This document shows positions 18,001 through 24,528 of a stretch of 56,696 nucleotides of DNA, in pieces. The notes under the pieces are model-generated. The model searched no databases. It saw only the letters and a list, made by a program, of their open reading frames with translations, and had not been told where the DNA came from. The stretch is taken from the IMG/VR virus record IMGVR_UViG_3300025326_000036, positions 1 to 56,696 of that record; one strand, 5' to 3'. The DNA is from a virus. Positions within the stretch are counted from its first letter, which is position 1, and each line of letters starts with the position of its first letter. The position numbers and the translations under genes were made by a program.

Positions 18001-18359
18001 ACAGCCTGTGCCGCCGAGTACGAGTCGAACGCCGCCTGCGTTACTCCGCCAGCAGGTATGCCCGTCGCTGATATCGTACTGCCTGTAAAAGCAATACCAT
18101 CACCAGCCACCAGTGCTTTTGGTCCCTTGGTAAACGGGTCCATGACGGCTATGCTGGCTGCGTATGTCGTGGAGGATATGAGCAGGAACACCAACAGCAA
18201 CAATTTCCTGACTGGCATCCTGGATATCGGGTCATACTGATGCGCGGCGGGTGCCGGTGTGACTGCATCGGGTGCCGGTGTGACTGCATCGGGCACCGTA
18301 TACCACAGCAGCCGACCGATAACCAGCCCGATGATCACACCGCATAAAAGATATAACAT
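15060..18359 (-). CDS. Large beta-helix tailspike with two N-terminal hydrophobic segments
   Basis: A 1099-residue protein. Residues 1-20 are a membrane helix, then a heptapeptide repeat (PDAVTPA twice), then a second leader starting MPVRKLLLLVFLLISSTTYA at residue 48. TAGGAGGCGAC supports the first ATG; the internal one has only a weak site. Residues about 255-720 are a pectate-lyase-like parallel beta-helix (YADWSDAVGDGTVNDSAP is a typical entry motif). The C-terminal third is Ser/Thr/Gly-rich and ends in a cysteine-bearing beta domain. It is probably a polysaccharide-binding or degrading spike; export signals are unusual for one. Confidence 0.65.
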   Translation of the reverse strand: MLYLLCGVIIGLVIGRLLWYTVPDAVTPAPDAVTPAPAAHQYDPISRMPVRKLLLLVFLLISSTTYAASIAVMDPFTKGPKALVAGDGIAFTGSTISATGIPAGGVTQAAFDSYSAAQAVALAGKLSTTGTAANSLQLGGEDAATVLDGAAKGATALQPDNEVYAASYNGGALNSATIIAAITGIGSATKTLVLSPGDWAMSTSVTIPANITLRVMHGAAIVRTSGDLTINGPLEVRQETWLKGFTANRLKLGSKVTQIYADWSDAVGDGTVNDSAPICSIINAGSPGANVYLNGSKKYNVSDTCYSVSSIKLWGNGATIVNNAESVSLSFGGGKTTLTGQAVEWTAGVNTFTLPAGHGAVVGDLVVSANSTPYSTSGSSYQRGVFTEITKIVGNLASISVPAKTTFTADTFQVLYRVDGLEVHDLIFDNSATTLASSGMWVQGKDIEIDNIEAQGSYYANAGMRVTAMRGLISNVQSTGYIGQAPYCITNGGDGGRPCGYGMTVYGHAVTIDHSTFADSKHSLSLSLGEFTSSGIEISNSFITQDPALYGVPGAGTAGPLYMMALDMHNNISEVYVHGTTIIGASDYGAVSIRGGGDGVKFYGNTIHFWNNTGNKSSIFKVQDADLVDLDITNNTITAVAADTPLVVDGNGFTADPALVKTLHNRMINITHAGNNPPLDNVSGTASGLSAAYIDWAASSGGSSIANKPVLPSDVSCASGNHVSAFVASTGAYTCTADTGTTEGGTGTVNSGAAGQFATYPSEGTAVSGHTLTSSDVTTALGFTPGTGSVTGVSSANGDITVSQSTPTPSLTLNSGTGNNQIVKRDASGKFPAISASGKYDFTGALNSNEGIYVNNTGTAGTGVWAAGTANGVYAYSPAGLGFSGASTTGKGGLATSELGVGMEVSQTGVLVASIWHPTLYVRRAQTLGAYNSNYPIIKGEDITASAGDLLELIKQGATKFKVTNTGAVTAGAITGTTISATANTDYSTGTAAPSTTGNLAVDASAKGKYEFAPTGTTTQSVVFSGNPSSGKVRYVTIQIDTAASGVTTLAWPTVGSTFGWMGTTGFSGALTASKRYKYVCEVGPTKTECGIAGEGYTP

Positions 18360-18367
18360 GTCGCCTC

Positions 18368-18649
18368 CTACTCTAAGATAACGTCGTCATACTCGACGTA
18401 GGTGACCGACGCTCTATCCGCCCACTTGGTCGCCAGCGTTTCGCCCGGGGCGCCGAGGTAGAATACAATGTGCTCGTCACCGTCCGTGGTGCTGTGTTTG
18501 CGAATGATGAACATGCCGTCAGAGTGCAGACCGCCGTAGTACTTCGGCTCGCTCTGCATGTCCATCCTGACCACTTCAAAGGCATCCGGCCACTTGGCTA
18601 CCGATCTATCCAATCGGTCGGCATGGAACAGGAATGGTAAAGGACTCAT
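18368..18649 (-). CDS. Hypothetical protein, 93 aa
   Basis: A 93-residue acidic protein (MSPLPFLFHADRLDRSVAKW at the start, YVEYDDVILE at the end) with no signal peptide, unlike its neighbours. AGGAGAATACCA precedes the ATG, the same leader that precedes the secreted protein at 22127. No family was recognised. Confidence 0.55.
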   Translation of the reverse strand: MSPLPFLFHADRLDRSVAKWPDAFEVVRMDMQSEPKYYGGLHSDGMFIIRKHSTTDGDEHIVFYLGAPGETLATKWADRASVTYVEYDDVILE

Positions 18650-18675
18650 TGGTATTCTCCTATGGTACGGGCCAT
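18646..18675 (-). CDS. Nine-codon minigene MARTIGEYQ
   Basis: An ATG preceded by GGAGGCGATAAC opens a nine-codon frame ending GEYQ-stop, with the TGA overlapping the next ATG. The same GEYQ-stop/ATG junction ends the gp4-like gene at 22124. It could be a coupling leader, or the remnant left when a gene was cut out or a junction was duplicated. Confidence 0.25.
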   Translation of the reverse strand: MARTIGEYQ

Positions 18676-18676
18676 G

Positions 18677-20401
18677 TTATCGCCTCCGTTGTTTCGTCAG
18701 AATCACACACCTGGTCGCCTCAGCGTTCAGCGCGGCATCGGTGCTGGCATAGCAGTAGGTCTGCCGCGCCAGGTTTTGCAATACTTTGAACGGTGCCGAG
18801 TATGTGACCGAGGGGGTGCAGCCTGCGCCGAAGCAGTAGCGCGTGGTTGCCGTCTCGCTGGCTGACAGGGTGACCGTCTGCGTTGCGGCGTAGCGGCCTG
18901 CGGGTTTGTTGGCGGTGGTTGTGGGTACTACAAGGTCTGCGGGGTTAGCCGAACCGTCCAGTGTTATCATATAAGCATTGATTGGACCTTCTGCGGTGTT
19001 CCAGTTCGATCCCCACAGTACTTTAGTCCAGTCACGGTTGACCGTAGCATGTGGTTCGGCGTTGTAAGTGGTATTCCTGATTGACATGGTTCTACCGATG
19101 CGATGCCATGTGGTGCTGTTTGCTACAGTCGAATCTATTTTTACTGCAAATAATTCATTCGCTCCCCAACCTCTGCCGGTAGAGTCAACTGGTCTGTACG
19201 ATGACCAAAGCGCCCACCCTTTTGTTGTGCTATTTACGTCCTGCGATGCTCGCATGGAAATATGGCCTTGGTTGTACTGTCCTGATCCGCCGCCACACGT
19301 CGAAGTAAGATAGGAGTATGTACATGGGAACGTGACAAGCTTTGGCGCAACGTAAGTTGGAGCGATATCGCTTAGTTTATGGATATAGCCAAGCCGTTCC
19401 TTTGTGACCTCACTTGTGCTCTCCCACATTCCGACAAGAACCTCAACACCGTTAACATCATATCCAATATCCTGATGTTCGTGGTTGTTAGTAATGTACC
19501 CGATATAATTTAACTCTTTGTCAAAAAGTTCTGTGCCTGTCCCTCTGACATGTCCAAGTGAATCGTTACCATTACCAATAACAGTATAGTTAACAATCAC
19601 GTAATCACCTGAAGGGCTAAAACCCATCCAGTCCACAAATTTGTTATTTGCCGCCGAAGGGCATGTTCCGCCGCATAGATCGTCAGGCGTTTTGTCTGCC
19701 AAAATCGTATCTGTTTGTGCATCATACGTGAAATATTTAAGCTGTTTCCCGCTTGCGGGTGCAGCAGCTTTATAACATCTTAATGCCCAATACCTGTCGC
19801 TGTAGGACGAATTTCCTTCATCACCGTTATCAACTCTATCCCCATTGTCTGTTCCATCTGTGCATGTAAAGTTGTGCAGCGCAGTCAGGGTATCAGTGCT
19901 TGGTACGTATGAAGATATAGTGAGAAGTTTCGCCACATATAATAAATCAGGATCACTATTTGACCATTTTAAATCTTTTTGCGCGTGTGACTGCAATTTT
20001 GGTATAGCTTGTACGGCTGCATCAGTAGCAGAACTGTACAGTATAGGGTTACTATACTGGTCAGTCAGGACATACTTAGTTCCATCAGCGTTCCATGCCT
20101 GCTGTTTTGGATAGTTCGGCATAAACTGGCGTTCTTCGCAGGGTAACCACCCCCCTACTCCTGGGTCGCAAACAGTTGGGGCATTGATGCGTTTTATGGT
20201 CGTCCCGAACAGCGGGTCAACATAGGTCGATCCAAACGCAGGTTGCGCCGGCAATGGCCATGTTGTACAGGGGGTCACCCCTGTACTCACGCAGGTGTAG
20301 TCCACCGAGTCCGTGAGCAGCCCTGTGAACTGAGCAGGATCGGCGTGAGCAAAAGACGCCCACAAGATAGATACCGCCGTCAGCACTATATATCCCATCA
20401 T
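18677..20401 (-). CDS. Secreted beta-propeller-like protein with chitobiase C-terminal-type domain
   Basis: A 574-residue protein with a Sec leader ending ASFAHA near residue 21. The body has repeating blade-like units (WNADGTKYVLTDQYSNPILY, GFSPSGDYVIVNY, DRYWALRCYK, RDWTKVLWGSNW), as in WD40/TolB/oligogalacturonate-lyase-type propellers. Residues about 500-555 (AATQTVTLSASETATTRYCF and KVLQNLARQTYCYA) match the chitobiase/beta-hexosaminidase C-terminal-type beta domain. Many cysteines suit an oxidising compartment. The start overlaps the upstream stop (ATGA). A carbohydrate-related role outside the cell is plausible; such a protein is unexpected in a phage late operon. Confidence 0.55.
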   Translation of the reverse strand: MMGYIVLTAVSILWASFAHADPAQFTGLLTDSVDYTCVSTGVTPCTTWPLPAQPAFGSTYVDPLFGTTIKRINAPTVCDPGVGGWLPCEERQFMPNYPKQQAWNADGTKYVLTDQYSNPILYSSATDAAVQAIPKLQSHAQKDLKWSNSDPDLLYVAKLLTISSYVPSTDTLTALHNFTCTDGTDNGDRVDNGDEGNSSYSDRYWALRCYKAAAPASGKQLKYFTYDAQTDTILADKTPDDLCGGTCPSAANNKFVDWMGFSPSGDYVIVNYTVIGNGNDSLGHVRGTGTELFDKELNYIGYITNNHEHQDIGYDVNGVEVLVGMWESTSEVTKERLGYIHKLSDIAPTYVAPKLVTFPCTYSYLTSTCGGGSGQYNQGHISMRASQDVNSTTKGWALWSSYRPVDSTGRGWGANELFAVKIDSTVANSTTWHRIGRTMSIRNTTYNAEPHATVNRDWTKVLWGSNWNTAEGPINAYMITLDGSANPADLVVPTTTANKPAGRYAATQTVTLSASETATTRYCFGAGCTPSVTYSAPFKVLQNLARQTYCYASTDAALNAEATRCVILTKQRRR

Positions 20402-21777
20402 TTATACCCCACTGAAAGGTTGTCAAAAGTAATAATGTTGGTCGTCGCCCCTGACTGTAGCTGTACACCGAATGTTGCAGCGTTGAGCGTAACCCCTGCT
20501 GTTTTGATCGCTGTTTCAGGAATAATATCGGCACCATTTATTGTCAGACTGTAGTAACCATCAGTGGTTGCTGTGTCGGTACTCCCTTTTATCATCATTG
20601 CGATTGTATAGGTAATTCCGGCCTGGAACGCATAGGGGTAGTTGGCCGATGTGTGCTGTGTCAGGTCGCCATCTTGATACTTGATCCGTATACCGGCTAT
20701 CACCCCTCCAGAGGTGTAAACTTCCGGCATGGCGGTCATGCTGTTGATGGGACCGGACACTCTGCCAAGTTGGCTGAAATTGCCGGTTGCAGTGACGCTT
20801 CCGAATTTTACATCTGCTTGCCACCGGACATCCTGATGTGCCGTCATCGCGGTTTTGTTGGCTGTCGCAGTTGTGGACGACGCACTCATGGTGACTACTA
20901 GAGCGTTACCGTTGACGCTCATTTGGGCTAGCGAATCAGTCATCGAACTAAAGGCATTGGTTGTGGTGCAGGCACCAACTACGGTAGAACTTACGCCGTC
21001 TGCACAGGTCACAGAGTTAGCCCAATAGATAGTGTAGGGATCGACTGCCAGCGTCGTACTGCTGAACGTACCGCTTACGCCCCCGATGGTCACAACGGTG
21101 TCGGTAGCCGCGGAGTTGCTGGCCGAACTGGTATGTTGCGCCCTCACAGTGTCGCCGTTGCTGACTGTGCCGCTGCTGGCAGTGAAGCTCCCACTGGCGT
21201 TAACGTCATACGTGCCGCCCGTCACGCTGATTACCGATGCCGTGTCGATACCGGTAACGGTAATAGTGGCAGAGGTGATGGTGGATGAAAGGGCTACGTC
21301 TGTCTGATCCGTAAAGATGAAGGCATCCGGCGTTGAATCGACCCCTTCAGGGGCTACCCCCGTCCCACTCAACGCAGCTCCCACCCTAGCTATGTTCGGC
21401 GCAGAGTAGCTCAAGAACCCGCTGTATGCCACCCCTGCCACCGGCTCAAATGCCACCTTTGCCGTGCGGCTGCGGCCCGATGAGATGTTGCCGAATGTGG
21501 TTGAGCTGTAGAGCCTGAACCCGGCACCAGTGACGCTGGTTGTCACATCCTCGGCGGTGTCGTTGCCTGAGTTCGACAGGGTGAACGTGGCACTGGTCAG
21601 CGTGCCGGTGGAGTGATTACTGAATGCGAGGGACGATGGTGACCACGATAGCGACGGCACCAAATCGACCCATTGCGACCCCACTGACCGACCGCCTATA
21701 CCCCCGAGCGGCCAACTGATCGCTGCAGCCGAGCCGCACAGCGTCAGCAGTATGACCACACACGCTGCCCGTTTCAT
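20398..21777 (-). CDS. Secreted Ig-like / LamG-like multidomain protein
   Basis: A 459-residue protein starting MKRAACVVILLTLCGSAAA, a Sec leader; this start overlaps the upstream stop (ATGA), so longer in-frame starts were dropped. Residues about 40-125 look like an ASPM/SPD-2/Hydin-type Ig domain (LAFSNHSTGTLTSATFTLSN). Residues about 150-245 form a second beta sandwich (ITVTGIDTASVISVTGGTYD). The C-terminal 190 residues resemble a concanavalin/LamG jelly roll (YSLTINGADI, FDNLSVGYK). These are adhesion or glycan-binding folds. Domain names are by pattern, not search. Confidence 0.55.
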   Translation of the reverse strand: MKRAACVVILLTLCGSAAAISWPLGGIGGRSVGSQWVDLVPSLSWSPSSLAFSNHSTGTLTSATFTLSNSGNDTAEDVTTSVTGAGFRLYSSTTFGNISSGRSRTAKVAFEPVAGVAYSGFLSYSAPNIARVGAALSGTGVAPEGVDSTPDAFIFTDQTDVALSSTITSATITVTGIDTASVISVTGGTYDVNASGSFTASSGTVSNGDTVRAQHTSSASNSAATDTVVTIGGVSGTFSSTTLAVDPYTIYWANSVTCADGVSSTVVGACTTTNAFSSMTDSLAQMSVNGNALVVTMSASSTTATANKTAMTAHQDVRWQADVKFGSVTATGNFSQLGRVSGPINSMTAMPEVYTSGGVIAGIRIKYQDGDLTQHTSANYPYAFQAGITYTIAMMIKGSTDTATTDGYYSLTINGADIIPETAIKTAGVTLNAATFGVQLQSGATTNIITFDNLSVGYK

Positions 21778-22127
21778 TGCTGCTGCCACTGGTGGGCGCC
21801 AGAGACGTTCATGAACGGTGTGGCTATGTTCTTGACCCCCACATACCACGATCCCCCGGGTATGGTGAATTGTGGGTAGGTACCCTTGGCGCTGGTTGAC
21901 ATGAGCCTGGCCGAGCAATCCGACGCGCAGTAGATGCCATACGCCAGAAAATTGGTCAGATCATAGGTCGCGCTGGCGGTCGCCGTCGCTGAGTACAACC
22001 CATTGGGTGACCAGCCCTGTACGTAGGTACCTCGGTAGAGTAACGACCCGTCGCCCTGGTTCTCGGCTATGGCAGCGGTGACGGTCAGGGTGAGCAGCAC
22101 GGTCAGGGTGAGTAGGATACGTGTCAT
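21774..22127 (-). CDS. Small secreted protein
   Basis: A 117-residue protein with a clear Sec leader (MTRILLTLTVLLTLTVTAAI, cleavage after IAE or AIA). The mature part is Tyr/Ser/Ala-rich with one close Cys pair (YCASDC) and probably beta-structured. AGGAGAATACCA precedes the ATG, which overlaps the gp4-like stop. No family was recognised. It opens the secreted island from the capsid side. Confidence 0.6.
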   Translation of the reverse strand: MTRILLTLTVLLTLTVTAAIAENQGDGSLLYRGTYVQGWSPNGLYSATATASATYDLTNFLAYGIYCASDCSARLMSTSAKGTYPQFTIPGGSWYVGVKNIATPFMNVSGAHQWQQQ

Positions 22128-22810
22128 TGGTATTCTCCTGTCAGTATGTTATACCTACCGCCCGTGACGCTCGGCACATCGGTCCTCATGATCATGGGTC
22201 GGGCGTTCATGTTCTCGATGACCTTCATGGTCCTCTCAGCCATCATCCGTATGTCGGGTGGCGGGGGGCCGGTGCGTCCGAGCGGTCTCCAGCAAGCCAT
22301 TGCGCCGTTGTAGGTCAACATGGCAAGATAGGCGTCGGGGAAAGTCACCGTGTCGGTCAGGGCGCTGAACGAGGTCAGGTATTTGAGACTGTCGATGGTC
22401 AGGGTGTCGGCGGCATCGGGCGTGGGGTTGATGTGGATGATACCCGGGGCGGCTGACTGAGTGGCGCCGGCATCGTAATAGAGTTCGCGTGTGGGTGACG
22501 GCCATACGCTGTACTCGCCCTGGGTCGCTAGGTCGAGTGGTAGACCGTTGATATGGGCAGCGAGGATGCTAATCGGCTTGGCGGTGTTCAGGTCGGCTGA
22601 TGGGCCGATGGTGTAGGCGGCCACACCGGCTGTCAGGGTGAACGACTCGGTGGTGGGGGTGAGTTGGACCAGGTGCCGAGCTGATAGGCTGCCAAGTAGC
22701 AGGTTGACGTGGCGACGGACTTTCTGCATATCACTGGCTTCCGGTTGCTCGTCAAGGGTCACGACGCCTACGACCTCAAGGATCGCTATGAATAGTTCTC
22801 GTACCTGCAT
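22124..22810 (-). CDS. P22 gp4-like head-tail adaptor / tail accessory factor
   Basis: A 228-residue protein. VRRHVNLLLGSLSARHLVQL near residue 30, the FTLTAGVAAYTIGP strand pair and PDAYLAMLTYNGAMACWRP near residue 160 match the gp4 tail-accessory family, which binds the portal after packaging and may have muramidase activity in P22. The start MQVREL follows GAGGTGTGACC; an upstream GTG lies inside that ribosome site. It ends GEYQ-stop overlapping the next start. Confidence 0.8.
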   Translation of the reverse strand: MQVRELFIAILEVVGVVTLDEQPEASDMQKVRRHVNLLLGSLSARHLVQLTPTTESFTLTAGVAAYTIGPSADLNTAKPISILAAHINGLPLDLATQGEYSVWPSPTRELYYDAGATQSAAPGIIHINPTPDAADTLTIDSLKYLTSFSALTDTVTFPDAYLAMLTYNGAMACWRPLGRTGPPPPDIRMMAERTMKVIENMNARPMIMRTDVPSVTGGRYNILTGEYQ

Positions 22811-22824
22811 GGTCACACCTCACG

Positions 22825-23172
22825 TCACAGCTTCTTCTTGGGTCGCGGCTTGTACGGTCTCGGCTTGTATGGCCGCTTGGGTTTGGCAGGTGCGGCTACG
22901 GGCGGCTCGGGTGCCAACTGCTCAATCAGACCGATCACAGGCGCCATAGACACGTCACGATGCTCTGTCAGCGGTGTGACCGGCTCGGCGGCTTGCTGCT
23001 CGGCGGCCTGCTGCTCGGCGGCGGCCTGTGCCAGTATCTCAGCCAGATTGGGTCGGAACTCGCGTATCTGGTTGACCTCGGGTGCAGGCTCCACCTCGCT
23101 GAATACCGATATGGTCTTGAATATCCCGTTGGGATCGGTGAAAATTCTCTTGCCTACGTTTACCCTCGCCAT
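22825..23172 (-). CDS. Hypothetical protein with basic Pro-rich tail
   Basis: A 115-residue protein in three parts: an ordered N-terminus (MARVNVGKRIFTDPNGIFKT), an AEQQ repeat helix near residues 50-62, and a basic tail rich in PYKPRP repeats ending KKKL. GGAGGGGTAG precedes the ATG. It lies between the glycosyltransferase and the gp4-like gene. Such tails often bind nucleic acid or a partner surface. Function unknown. Confidence 0.55.
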   Translation of the reverse strand: MARVNVGKRIFTDPNGIFKTISVFSEVEPAPEVNQIREFRPNLAEILAQAAAEQQAAEQQAAEPVTPLTEHRDVSMAPVIGLIEQLAPEPPVAAPAKPKRPYKPRPYKPRPKKKL

Positions 23173-24012
23173 CTACCCCTCCGCATTCAACGGCACTTTC
23201 GTACCATCGATACCATAACTACAGCCCTTCTGCTCACGATTACCCACAAACGAGCACCATATGTGTTTGCCGTCACTGATCAGTGACGAGCCACAGCGAG
23301 GGCATCGTTTATCTTGTAACCAGAAACAGGTCTGTTGTACCGGTACACTGTCCATACCGTCACCCCCCCCCATCAGATAGTCATGGAAGTTACCACTCTG
23401 TGAGCCGTGTGTAAATGAAATATTGCACACTACCCACATCTCCCCACCTATTTCCCTCCACAGGCGGCAGAATGCGTAATCCTCACCGACCCATCGGCCA
23501 CCGCTCACCCCTTGGGGGAACAGGTCGTACATCTCACCGTTCTCATCGCACACGTACCGCTGACCCGGGTACGCTGCCACCATACGCTCCAGGGCGCTCC
23601 GGTGGATGCACAGGAAGCCGGTGGGCACCGCTGCGGCAGCCACACAGCCGTCAGCACGCTGCACAGGGCAGTCGTTGGGCGTGGTGTGGATGACGACCGG
23701 GAAGCGTAGCGGCTCGGTCTTGAGCGGGTAGATGCCGGCGACCACTTCGCCCGGGGTCTCGATCACCTTGAGCGCGGCGGTCGCCGGCCAGGATATGTCG
23801 TCATCCAAGAAGAACAGCACGTCGGCGCCTGAGTCGAGGAAATGCTTGACAATCTGGTTACGGGCCGTCTGCACGTAGCAGCAACCCGTCACCATGTAAA
23901 ACTCGGTTGTGTGGCCGCGCTCAGTACACAGGGCAATGGTCTGCTCCAGCGAGTCGAGAAACGGCGCGTAGGTGATACCTCGGTATGATGGGGTGGCGAA
24001 TAGGATGTGCAT
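23173..24012 (-). CDS. GT-A fold glycosyltransferase with C-terminal zinc ribbon
   Basis: A 279-residue protein. The N-terminus MHILFATPSYRGITY and FFLDDDISWP near residue 68 (the DxD metal/sugar-nucleotide motif) mark a GT2-like glycosyltransferase; GEDYAFCRLWREIGGEMWV around residues 177-195 is the usual acceptor-side helix. The last about 45 residues hold CPRCGSSLIS and a later WCSF/GCSYG pair, a zinc ribbon. It probably glycosylates a virion or host surface component. The ribosome site is weak. A hairpin lies just upstream (24031-24061). Confidence 0.75.
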   Translation of the reverse strand: MHILFATPSYRGITYAPFLDSLEQTIALCTERGHTTEFYMVTGCCYVQTARNQIVKHFLDSGADVLFFLDDDISWPATAALKVIETPGEVVAGIYPLKTEPLRFPVVIHTTPNDCPVQRADGCVAAAAVPTGFLCIHRSALERMVAAYPGQRYVCDENGEMYDLFPQGVSGGRWVGEDYAFCRLWREIGGEMWVVCNISFTHGSQSGNFHDYLMGGGDGMDSVPVQQTCFWLQDKRCPRCGSSLISDGKHIWCSFVGNREQKGCSYGIDGTKVPLNAEG

Positions 24013-24030
24013 GGTGGCTCACATGTAGCG

Positions 24031-24061
24031 AGGGCCGGTGGTAGATAGTCACACCGGCCCT
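24031..24061. terminator. Strong hairpin between the capsid-side genes and the glycosyltransferase
   Basis: A 10-bp perfect stem AGGGCCGGTG / CACCGGCCCT with an 11-nt loop, between the small 39-residue gene and the glycosyltransferase. No U-run follows on the minus strand. It may dampen transcription from the highly expressed coat genes into the tail genes. Confidence 0.5.
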
Positions 24062-24068
24062 CTGGTTA

Positions 24069-24188
24069 TCAGCAGTTCTTCATCTTCATGCCGGCCATCG
24101 GCTTGCCGACCGTGATGGTCATGCCGCCTGATGGCTTGGCCTTGACCTTGGGTTTGCGGTTCTGGATCGTCGGAAGTTTAGGCGGCAT
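24069..24188 (-). CDS. 39-residue basic peptide
   Basis: MPPKLPTIQNRKPKVKAKPS followed by a Gly/Met/Lys-rich end (KPMAGMKMKNC). GAGGCGTAGT precedes the ATG, which starts 2 nt after the upstream stop. Strongly basic; it could be a capsid-associated or nucleic-acid-binding peptide. No family was recognised. Confidence 0.45.
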   Translation of the reverse strand: MPPKLPTIQNRKPKVKAKPSGGMTITVGKPMAGMKMKNC

Positions 24189-24189
24189 A

Positions 24190-24414
24190 CTACGCCTCGC
24201 CTTTCATCAGACCCGCCGCAACCAGGGTTGCTCTCATCTCATTGCACAGTGCGACGATTGCGTCGGCTTGGGCCGCTGCACCGAACCCGAACGGCGTGGT
24301 CGAGGTGGCTGCGGTCGTGGTGACGGCTGCCTGATCAGCACCAGCACGCATACCGATGGGCAGGGTGCCCGACAGCGGGCCGTATTGTACGAATGTGGTA
24401 GAATCGAGAGACAT
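24190..24414 (-). CDS. Small capsid-adjacent protein, 74 aa
   Basis: A 74-residue protein with a Thr/Ala-rich middle followed by TPFGFGAAAQADAIVALCNE and MRATLVAAGLMKG, a helix pattern I have seen in small proteins next to phage structural genes. GGAGAAATAACC precedes the ATG. It would naturally follow the coat gene in the transcript, but the plus-strand HNH gene now lies between. A decoration or head-fibre role is possible. Confidence 0.5.
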   Translation of the reverse strand: MSLDSTTFVQYGPLSGTLPIGMRAGADQAAVTTTAATSTTPFGFGAAAQADAIVALCNEMRATLVAAGLMKGEA

Positions 24415-24464
24415 GGTTATTTCTCCTTATTGTGTGGTCAATCGGTTAGAGTGACGAAAAGGTG

Positions 24465-24493
24465 TTGCAAGTTAACTTACTGTGTGGTACAAA
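24465..24493 (+). promoter_or_regulatory. Promoter for the plus-strand HNH gene
   Basis: TTGCAA (24465-24470), 17 nt, TACAAA (24488-24493), about 35 nt before the HNH start. The spacer ends CTGTGTGG, reminiscent of other spacers here. It would allow early expression of the homing gene independent of, and antisense to, the late transcript. Confidence 0.5.
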
Positions 24494-24528
24494 ACATTCG
24501 CACCACACACCCCAAAGGAGGATTGAAA

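Noticed and set aside
24088-24528. Longer N-terminus for the HNH gene
   Set aside because: The extension would overlap two small minus-strand genes, and a strong AAAGGAGG precedes the internal ATG at 24529.
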